Shown: positions 58,358 to 64,000 of the stretch, one piece after another | Layout of the letters: every line of letters begins with the position of its first letter | Position numbering within the stretch: the stretch's first letter is position 1 | Source: Streptomyces sp. NBC_00236 | GTDB taxonomy: Bacteria > Actinomycetota > Actinomycetes > Streptomycetales > Streptomycetaceae | Assembly: GCF_036195045.1 (NCBI RefSeq) | Contig: NZ_CP108100.1 | Coordinates: 3,348,001 to 3,412,000, forward strand | Reading direction: 5' to 3' | Length of the DNA: 64,000 nt | Notes under the pieces: generated by a model | The model's database searches: none | What the model was told of the DNA's origin: nothing | The model's input: the letters and a program-made list of their open reading frames with translations, nothing else | Translations under genes and position numbers: made by a program

Positions 58358-58531
58358 ATGACGCTCCCGCACCCCTCTCCCCGCACGGGCGAAGTGATCG
58401 ACACGGGCCCCGGCCCGAACCAGTGGATCAAGGACCATCTGGACGGCCTGATCGACGCGCAGCTCCTCAAGGACTGTCCCGCGCCCGTCCCCGCCACCAC
58501 ACCGGAGCTCGAGAAGGGGCTGCTGCCATGA
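58358..58531 (+). CDS. 57-residue small protein, first gene of the rightward lipid operon
   Basis: ATG preceded by GGAGG at five bases. The product is MTLPHPSPRTGEVI, then DTGPGPNQWIKDHLDGLIDA, then a Pro-rich end. It stops in ATGA, overlapping the patatin-like gene start, so the two are coupled. Hydrophilic, Trp/His-containing centre likely helical; no known family recognised. Its excellent ribosome site, operator-linked promoter and coupling make it a probable real gene despite its size. Confidence 0.65.
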   Translation: MTLPHPSPRTGEVIDTGPGPNQWIKDHLDGLIDAQLLKDCPAPVPATTPELEKGLLP

Positions 58532-59478
58532 CCGGCACGGACACCACGGAGCGCATCGGCATCGCCGTCGCCTCGGGCATGCTCAAGGGCGTGTACAGCC
58601 ACGGAGTGCTGTCCGCCTTCGAGGCACGCGGGCTGCGCGCGGACGTGTACGGCACCGCCTCGTCCTCCGGCCTGTCCGGTGGTCTCGCCGCGACCGGCCG
58701 GGCGGTGGAGGTCGGCGTGGACTACTGGCTCGGCGCCGCCCGGGCGGCCACCGAGAAGGGCATGAGCAGCGTCGCGCTCGACAGCATCAAGGAGCACGGC
58801 CCCGCGATGCGCGAAGGGCTCTTCCGCCCCGGGGCCCCCGAGTTCCTCCTCGCCACCAGCAAGGTCACCACCGCGGAGGCGGCGGAGGTCACCCAGGGCC
58901 CGGAGGCCAAGGCACTCGGCAAGCAGCTCCTGCGCAACATCTTCACCGGGGACCGGAGCTGGGTCGAGAAGAACCTGGCCGCCGCCGTGTTCTCCTCCCA
59001 CGCGGCGCCCGGCGGCGAGGAGTTCCGGCTGACGGCCGACAACTACGAAGCCGTCTCCTACGCCTCGACGCGCATGCTGCACGCCTGGGCCGTGCCCGCC
59101 GAGGTCGACGGTGAGGCCTACGTCGACGCGTCGTACACGTGCGCCTGTCCGGCCCGGGAGGTCGCGGCCAAGGGCGTCGACGTGCTCATCGCGATCGGCA
59201 GCGACCCGTTCCCGCTCTTCCGCGACCTCTACGCCTCCGAGGAGATCGCCGACGGCTCCGTCCTGGACGAGGCCCGGGTCCTGGTGATCAAACCGGACGA
59301 CGACCTCAAGCTGCTGGGTGTCGACTACGCCGCGGCGACCCCGGAGGGCCTGGTCAAGGCCTATGAACTCGGTCTCGACGCCGGGCACCTCTTCCTGGAC
59401 CGGCATGCCGGACTGCTCACTCGGGCGGCCACGGGGCAGGCCGGCATACCGGGCGCGAACGTGAAGGACCTGCCGTGA
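58528..59478 (+). CDS. Divergent patatin-like acyl hydrolase
   Basis: A 316-residue protein. SGMLKGVYSHGVLSAFEARG near residue 15 looks like the patatin oxyanion-hole loop and first helix; VYGTASSSGLSGGLAATG near 38 takes the place of the GxSxG nucleophile elbow; YVDASYTCACP near 210 may correspond to the D-G/A catalytic Asp. All are altered from the classical patatin (GTSAGA, DGG). Probably a phospholipase or acyltransferase fold, though a non-catalytic role is possible. Coupled at both ends: it overlaps the small upstream gene and the ferredoxin (GTGA). Confidence 0.72.
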   Translation: MTGTDTTERIGIAVASGMLKGVYSHGVLSAFEARGLRADVYGTASSSGLSGGLAATGRAVEVGVDYWLGAARAATEKGMSSVALDSIKEHGPAMREGLFRPGAPEFLLATSKVTTAEAAEVTQGPEAKALGKQLLRNIFTGDRSWVEKNLAAAVFSSHAAPGGEEFRLTADNYEAVSYASTRMLHAWAVPAEVDGEAYVDASYTCACPAREVAAKGVDVLIAIGSDPFPLFRDLYASEEIADGSVLDEARVLVIKPDDDLKLLGVDYAAATPEGLVKAYELGLDAGHLFLDRHAGLLTRAATGQAGIPGANVKDLP

Positions 59479-59825
59479 CACACGTGGTCACCGAGGAGTG
59501 CGTCCACTGCAAGTTCACGGAGTGCATCACCTACTGTCCCGTCGCCTGCTTCCGTGAAGGCGGGACGTTCCTCGTCATCGACCCCGAGGAGTGCATCGAC
59601 TGCGGGAACTGCGTGGAGGCGTGTCCCGCCGACGCGATCTACCCGGAGGACGAACTGCCCCCCGAGCTCATGCCGGCCCTGGAGTGGAACGCCCGGCTCT
59701 CGGCCGAACTCCCCCTGGCCACCACGCGCGTGGAACCTCTGCCCGACGGCGAGGAGTGGCTGGGGAGGCCCGGCAAGTGGGCGTCGCTCCCGGCGGAACA
59801 GGCTCCCGGTGTTCCCGGCCGGTGA
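59475..59825 (+). CDS. 7Fe/8Fe ferredoxin (FdxA-like)
   Basis: A 116-residue protein. ECVHCKFTECITYCPVACF supplies C-x2-C-x4-C-x3-CP and EECIDCGNCVEACPADAIY the second cluster, as in Azotobacter-type ferredoxin I with one [3Fe-4S] and one [4Fe-4S]. It could feed a desaturase or mixed-function enzyme of the pathway. GTG start overlaps the patatin-like stop by four bases; the next FAAL begins 17 bases before its stop. Confidence 0.9.
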   Translation: MTHVVTEECVHCKFTECITYCPVACFREGGTFLVIDPEECIDCGNCVEACPADAIYPEDELPPELMPALEWNARLSAELPLATTRVEPLPDGEEWLGRPGKWASLPAEQAPGVPGR

Positions 59826-61599
59826 CCACGACCTCGCCTCGCTGCTCCGCGAACGGGCACGGCAGCAACCCGATGCCGTCGCCTACCGGTTCGTCGCCGA
59901 GGACGAATCGGCCGAGGAGATCACCTACGGCGAGCTCCACCGGCGGGCCCTGGGGGTCTCGGCACGCCTTCTGGAGGCCACCCGGGGGCGGCCCGACCCG
60001 GCGCTGCTGCTCTTCGCACCGGGCCTCGACTACCTCGCGGGCCTGTTCGGCTGCTTCTGCTCGGGCGTGCCCGCGGTGCCCGCGTTCCCGCCGGACCCGG
60101 CCCGCCTGGCACGTACGCTGCCGCGGCTCGCCGCGATCGTCCGGGACACCGGATCCGATGTCGTCCTGACCACCTCGGACATCGCACCGCTGATGACGGA
60201 CTGGCTCGCGACGACGCTCGACGGCCGCGCCCCCCGGCTGATCACGACCGACGCACCGGCCGGAGCGGACGCCGGAACCGGCGCCGAAGGGCCGCAGCCG
60301 GTGATCCCTCCGGACCGCCTCGCACTGCTTCAGTACACCTCCGGCTCGACGGCGCTCCCGCGTGGCGTCATGCTCAGCCACGCCCGGCTGCTGGCCAACT
60401 GCCGGGACATCGAGCGCGGGTTCGGAATCCACCCGGGCAGCTCGGGAGGCCTCTGGCTGCCGCCGTACCACGACATGGGACTGATCGGCGGCCTCCTCAC
60501 CCCGCTGTACGCCGGGATACCCGTGACGCTCATGTCGCCCGTGACCTTTCTGCGCCGTCCACTGGCCTGGCTGCGCATGCTGTCCCGGTACGGCGCGACG
60601 ATCACCGGCGCCCCGAACTTCGCGTACGACCTCTGTGTCCGCCGGGCGACGGACGCCGATGTGGCGGGCCTCGATCTGTCCGGTGTCGAGCTCTCCTTCA
60701 CGGGTGCCGAACCGGTGCGCCCCGAGACGCTGGCACGGTTCACGGAGCGTTTCGGACCGAGCGGCTTCCGGGGCGAGTCCTTCTACCCCTGCTACGGCCT
60801 CGCCGAGGCGACCCTGTTCGTGACCGGCGGCAAGCCGCTGGACGGCTGGCGCTCGGTGGAGGTCGACCGCGACGCACTGGAGACACGGGGCACGGCCACA
60901 CCTGCCGGGCCGGCGCAGAGTTCCCGTCCGCTGGTCGGCTGCGGTCACCCCGGCCCCGACACCCGGCTGCTGATCGCCGACCCGGCCACCCGGGAACCGC
61001 TGCCGGACGGCGCGGTGGGCGAGATCTGGGTCGACTCACCCGGTGTCGCCGACGGCTACTGGCGGCGCCCGCAGGAGAGCGCCGAGACCTTCGGCGCGAC
61101 GACGGCGGCCGGGGACGGCCCGTACCTGCGCACCGGCGACCTCGGGTTCGTCCGCAGCGGCGAGCTCTTCGTGGCGGGACGCCTGAAGGACCTGGTCATC
61201 GTCAACGGCCGCAACCTCGACCCGGTCGACATCGAGCGGGTCTGCGAATCCGAGGTCCCCGGCATCCGCCGCAACTGCGGAGCCGCCTTCGCTGTGGAGG
61301 ACACCGCGGGAGGCACCGAGCGGCTGGTGGTGGTCTACGAGGCCGACGCCGGCGACGAGGCGGGGTACCGGGCGGCCGTCGACGGCATCCGGCGGGCGGT
61401 GTCACGGGAGTTGAGCGTCCCGCCGCACGCCGTCGTCCTGACGGCGCCGCGCAGCATCCCCAAGACCTCCAGCGGAAAGGTACAGCGCTGGCTGGCCCGC
61501 CGGGCCTACCTCGCCGGTGAACTCCAGGAACTCGCCCGCTGGCAGGCCCCCGCCCGCAACAGCGACAGCAACCACACCCACGAAGGGACCGGCCGGTGA
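59809..61599 (+). CDS. Second fatty acyl-AMP ligase
   Basis: A 596-residue FAAL. LQYTSGSTALPRGVMLSHARLL, LWLPPYHDMGLIGGLLTPLY, GAPNFAYDLCVRRAT, CYGLAEATLFVTGG and SIPKTSSGKVQRWL are present. It is only a moderate match to the FAAL beside the PKS, so it probably charges another carrier or chain. GTG start chosen because the conserved text begins at FPAGDHDLASLL; it overlaps the ferredoxin end. It is followed by the ThiS-like gene with a four-base overlap (GTGA). Confidence 0.9.
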   Translation: MFPAGDHDLASLLRERARQQPDAVAYRFVAEDESAEEITYGELHRRALGVSARLLEATRGRPDPALLLFAPGLDYLAGLFGCFCSGVPAVPAFPPDPARLARTLPRLAAIVRDTGSDVVLTTSDIAPLMTDWLATTLDGRAPRLITTDAPAGADAGTGAEGPQPVIPPDRLALLQYTSGSTALPRGVMLSHARLLANCRDIERGFGIHPGSSGGLWLPPYHDMGLIGGLLTPLYAGIPVTLMSPVTFLRRPLAWLRMLSRYGATITGAPNFAYDLCVRRATDADVAGLDLSGVELSFTGAEPVRPETLARFTERFGPSGFRGESFYPCYGLAEATLFVTGGKPLDGWRSVEVDRDALETRGTATPAGPAQSSRPLVGCGHPGPDTRLLIADPATREPLPDGAVGEIWVDSPGVADGYWRRPQESAETFGATTAAGDGPYLRTGDLGFVRSGELFVAGRLKDLVIVNGRNLDPVDIERVCESEVPGIRRNCGAAFAVEDTAGGTERLVVVYEADAGDEAGYRAAVDGIRRAVSRELSVPPHAVVLTAPRSIPKTSSGKVQRWLARRAYLAGELQELARWQAPARNSDSNHTHEGTGR

Positions 61600-61862
61600 T
61601 CATCAAGGTCAGGGGCGTCCTGCTCCGCTTCACGGAGTACGAGAACGAGATCGAGGTCGGCGGCGGGACCGTGCGGGCCGGTCTGACCGCGCTGACCGAG
61701 CGCTATCCCCGCCTCGGCGAGGTGCTGCTCGACCGGACGGGAGAGGTACGCCCGACGCATCTGATCGCCCTCAACGGCGAACGGCTCACCAGGAACGAAC
61801 TGGAGCGCGCCGCCGCCGAGGACGACCGGGTCGACATCGTCACCGCGGTCTCCGGAGGCTAG
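61596..61862 (+). CDS. ThiS/MoaD-like beta-grasp protein ending in Gly-Gly
   Basis: An 88-residue ubiquitin-fold protein. IKVRGVLLRFTEYENEIEVGG starts the beta-grasp fold and DRVDIVTAVSGG ends it with a free diglycine, the site that ThiF/MoeB-type enzymes adenylate and thiolate in ThiS, MoaD and CysO. No activating enzyme is in the window; a housekeeping one could serve. Overlapped by the FAAL stop, so made with it. A sulfur carrier would imply a sulfur-containing product or a carrier role for acyl groups. Confidence 0.82.
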   Translation: MIIKVRGVLLRFTEYENEIEVGGGTVRAGLTALTERYPRLGEVLLDRTGEVRPTHLIALNGERLTRNELERAAAEDDRVDIVTAVSGG

Positions 61863-61866
61863 CGCC

Positions 61867-62721
61867 TTGCCACGCAGCTCCTCGTACGAGGCCGTTCTCG
61901 ACGCGAGCCTCTTCACCCCGGCCCAGTTGCAGCCCACCGCCGTCGGACGGCTCGCCTTCCAGGCGGGCACCCGCTGGATGCGCGACCACGTGTGCAGCCA
62001 CCGCACCCTGGTGCACGAGCACCGGGTCGGATTCGTGCTGTGGTCCTGGCAGTTGGAGTACGTCCACCCGCTGCGGTTCCTCGACGCCGACGAGGCACGC
62101 GTCGAGGTGACCGCGCGCGTCCGCGGCCCGCGCGCCTCGCAGCTGGAGGTGGAGATGACCCTCGAAGGCCCGGCCGGTGTCGCGGTGCGCACCCGGGCCG
62201 CCTCCGTGCCGCTGCGGCTCAGCGGCGACGAGGCGCTCTCCGGCGCACCCGGGCCGCTGCCGGGCGCGCTCGCCGGTGCCTTCCACGAGGACGAGACCGA
62301 GCTCACCCCGCACCGTTCGCGGATCCGCGCCATGCGCGCCGGGTTCGCCCGGGACGGCGAGCAGCTCGCCTCGGGAAGCGCGCGCTTCCGGGTGCACCGG
62401 CACCACTGCGAAGTCGCCGACCAGTGGTACTGGGCCGAGACGCTCGGGTTCGCCGCCGGCGCCCGCGAGGAGCTCGTGATGCGGCACGGCAGGACGCTTC
62501 CCGGGCTGCGCCGCGCACTGGCCGCGCCGCTCCGCCGGGTGGACGTGACCTGGCTGCGCGCCGGCCAGTTCCGGGATCTGTTCGAGGTCCGCACGAGCGC
62601 CCATCAGGTCGGGGACGAGCTCGCGTTCGTCCATGAGCTGTGGCTCGCGGGGAACGAGGGCGAGGGCGGGCACGTGAACGAGGACGGCGGGCCGTACGCC
62701 GTCGTGGTGGAGCGCATATGA
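61867..62721 (+). CDS. Double-hotdog-fold protein (thioesterase/dehydratase-like)
   Basis: A 284-residue protein with two similar halves: VHEHRVGFVLWSWQLEYVHPLRFLDADEARVEVTARV (first) and WYWAETLGFAAGAREELVM to LRRVDVTWLRAGQFRDLFEVRTSAHQVGDELAF (second), each looking like a hotdog with a long helix. No clear acid/His pair is certain. Acts on acyl thioesters by family habit. TTG start with GGAGG nine bases upstream; its stop overlaps the next ATG. Confidence 0.6.
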   Translation: MPRSSSYEAVLDASLFTPAQLQPTAVGRLAFQAGTRWMRDHVCSHRTLVHEHRVGFVLWSWQLEYVHPLRFLDADEARVEVTARVRGPRASQLEVEMTLEGPAGVAVRTRAASVPLRLSGDEALSGAPGPLPGALAGAFHEDETELTPHRSRIRAMRAGFARDGEQLASGSARFRVHRHHCEVADQWYWAETLGFAAGAREELVMRHGRTLPGLRRALAAPLRRVDVTWLRAGQFRDLFEVRTSAHQVGDELAFVHELWLAGNEGEGGHVNEDGGPYAVVVERI

Positions 62722-64000
62722 CCTCCCCGGCCGGACCCACGGGCACACCGTCCACGTTCGACGCCGCGGCACGCCTGGAGCAGGCGCTCGGCTGCCCCTT
62801 CGACCCGGACAGCGGTATATCGCTCGCCGGAGGTGTCCGGGCCGACGAGCTGGAGGCGGAGCCCACCGCCGCCTACGAGGCCGCCTGGTCGGCCGGCCTG
62901 CACGAACATCTGGTCCCCGTGTCCGAGGGCGGCCGGCTCGGCTCGTTCGAGTCGCTGACGGGCGTGGTGCGCGCGACCTCGCGGCGCGACCTGGCGGTCT
63001 CCGTCGGTCTCGGGTCGACGCTCCTCGCCGCGACCCCGGTATGGGCCTGGGGCGACGACACCCAGCGGAGCAGGGTCGCCGAGCTCGTCCTCGGCCGTGC
63101 CTGGGGCACCGCCGGCATCAGCGAGGAGGCGGCGGGCAGCGACCTGCTCGCCACCGGCACCCGCGCCGTCCCGGCCCCCGGCGGGTATGTGCTCGACGGA
63201 GAGAAGTGGCTGGTCGGCAACGGCCGCCGCTCCTCGTTCGCCACCGTCCTCGCCGCATCCGATCCCTCGTACGGACTGTTCCTGCTCGACTTCGACGCCC
63301 TCGACGGCAGCACCGTGAAGCGGCTCGACAAGGTACGCACCCACGGGCTGCGCGGCCATGATCTCAGCGGCTTCGCCCTCAGCGGCTGCCCGGTCGGCGC
63401 CGAGGCCGTGCTCGGCCGGCCCGGCCGCGGCATCGAGATGGTCTCCGGCATGCTGCAGTTCACCCGGACCCTGGTCGGCGCGAGCAGCCTCGGCGCGGCC
63501 GACACCGCATTGCGGATCGCGCTGCGCCACGCCCGTGGGCGGATGCTCTACGGCCGGCCGGCCCTCGCCATGGCCCCGGTCCGCTCCCTGCTCGCCCGCG
63601 GCTTCGCCGATCTGCTGGTCGCGGAGTGCACCGAGCTGTCCGCCGCGCGCGGGCTCGACGTGGCGCGGCAGCGCATGGCGCTCTGGTCCGCGGTGGCCAA
63701 GTACGTGGTGCCGCAGCTGTCCGTGGACACCGTGACCGCCTGCGCGGAGGTGCTCAGCGCACGCGCCCACCTGCGCCGGGGAGTCGCGGACGGCGCGTTC
63801 CAGAAGCTGCTGCGCGATGTCGCGGTCACCCCGGTCTTCGAGGGCACCGAACTGGTCCAGCTGGACACGGTCCGGGCCCAGCTGAGCGGTGCGGCCCGAC
63901 GCCGCCGGGCGCCGGCGACGCTGCCGCTCCCGCTGCTCTTCGGGTTCGGCGAGCCGGTGGTGTCGCCCGCACCGCGGGACCTGCGCCCCTCGCTCACCTT
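62718..64000 (+). CDS. Acyl-CoA dehydrogenase-like flavoenzyme, runs off the right edge
   Basis: About 427 residues are visible and the frame is still open at the window end. YVLDGEKWLVGNG, KRLDKVRTHGLRGHDLSGF, FTRTLVGASSLGAADTALR and TPVFEGTELVQ match the middle and C-terminal parts of acyl-CoA dehydrogenases; the Glu in FEGTE sits where the catalytic base of medium-chain enzymes lies. It would desaturate an acyl thioester with FAD. The start is the ATG overlapping the hotdog stop (ATGA). Last visible member of the rightward operon. Confidence 0.85.
   Translation, partial: MTSPAGPTGTPSTFDAAARLEQALGCPFDPDSGISLAGGVRADELEAEPTAAYEAAWSAGLHEHLVPVSEGGRLGSFESLTGVVRATSRRDLAVSVGLGSTLLAATPVWAWGDDTQRSRVAELVLGRAWGTAGISEEAAGSDLLATGTRAVPAPGGYVLDGEKWLVGNGRRSSFATVLAASDPSYGLFLLDFDALDGSTVKRLDKVRTHGLRGHDLSGFALSGCPVGAEAVLGRPGRGIEMVSGMLQFTRTLVGASSLGAADTALRIALRHARGRMLYGRPALAMAPVRSLLARGFADLLVAECTELSAARGLDVARQRMALWSAVAKYVVPQLSVDTVTACAEVLSARAHLRRGVADGAFQKLLRDVAVTPVFEGTELVQLDTVRAQLSGAARRRRAPATLPLPLLFGFGEPVVSPAPRDLRPSLT

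Overview
The base composition (strong GC bias, codon third positions almost always G or C), the CIRCE- and SigR-type promoters, HrdD, DUF6227 and many GTG/TTG starts point to a Streptomyces chromosome. No insertion sequence, integrase, CRISPR array or rRNA operon was seen. Genes at both ends run off the window: a PfkB-type kinase on the left and an acyl-CoA dehydrogenase on the right.

Region 1 (1-16 kb) is core metabolism. It holds metF, tRNA-Ala(CGC), and a leftward block galU, moeA/glp, moaC, mogA, a RimJ-like acetyltransferase and a SepX/GlpR-like cell-division membrane protein. 5-formyl-THF cyclo-ligase follows, then a penicillin-acylase-family enzyme, a CPA1 cation/proton antiporter with a TrkA-C-like tail, an MFS transporter, an FmdB zinc-ribbon gene under an apparent SigR promoter plus CIRCE operator, mtnP, an SAF/CpaB-like protein and mscL.

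Region 2 (17-24 kb) is redox metabolism. A leftward operon encodes a cytochrome-b-like membrane anchor, a nitrate-reductase-type molybdopterin subunit, a polyferredoxin, a Tat-type Rieske protein and a small membrane protein. Next to it are an intact pyruvate formate-lyase activase and a wrecked pflB (large internal deletion plus a frameshift). The pflB promoter region still carries a perfect 18-bp Rex-type operator.

Region 3 (24-40 kb) is mostly single genes and regulator/transporter pairs: a P1/NylC-type peptidase, DUF6227, an EmrB-type exporter with a divergent WYL regulator, hrdD behind a consensus SigR promoter, a questin-oxidase-like protein, a DODA-type dioxygenase with a divergent MarR, a TetR/EmrB exporter pair with twin operators, an M6 metalloprotease and a truncated AMP-dependent ligase.

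Region 4 (about 40.0 kb to the right edge) is the most unusual part: a lipid/polyketide cluster I cannot match to a described pathway. It contains two fatty acyl-AMP ligases and a 2970-residue synthase, ACP-KS-AT-DH-KR-ACP-condensation-FkbH. It also has an ACP-thioester reductase whose C-terminal tail resembles the tail of GMC-oxidoreductase/hydrolase fusions, a stand-alone hydrolase with a Cys nucleophile, two paralogous Ser hydrolases and an InhA-like enoyl reductase. The rightward arm adds a 57-residue protein coupled to a divergent patatin-like protein, a ferredoxin, a ThiS/MoaD-like protein ending in Gly-Gly, a double-hotdog protein and an acyl-CoA dehydrogenase. A TetR gene sits in the middle. 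Five copies of a GCACGATCGTTCGTGC-like motif precede four divergent or flanking transcription units, so the whole set looks like one regulon. My working model is inference: a FAAL-activated fatty acid is extended once, probably with methylmalonyl-CoA, joined by the condensation domain to an FkbH-derived glyceryl thioester, and released by the thioester reductase.
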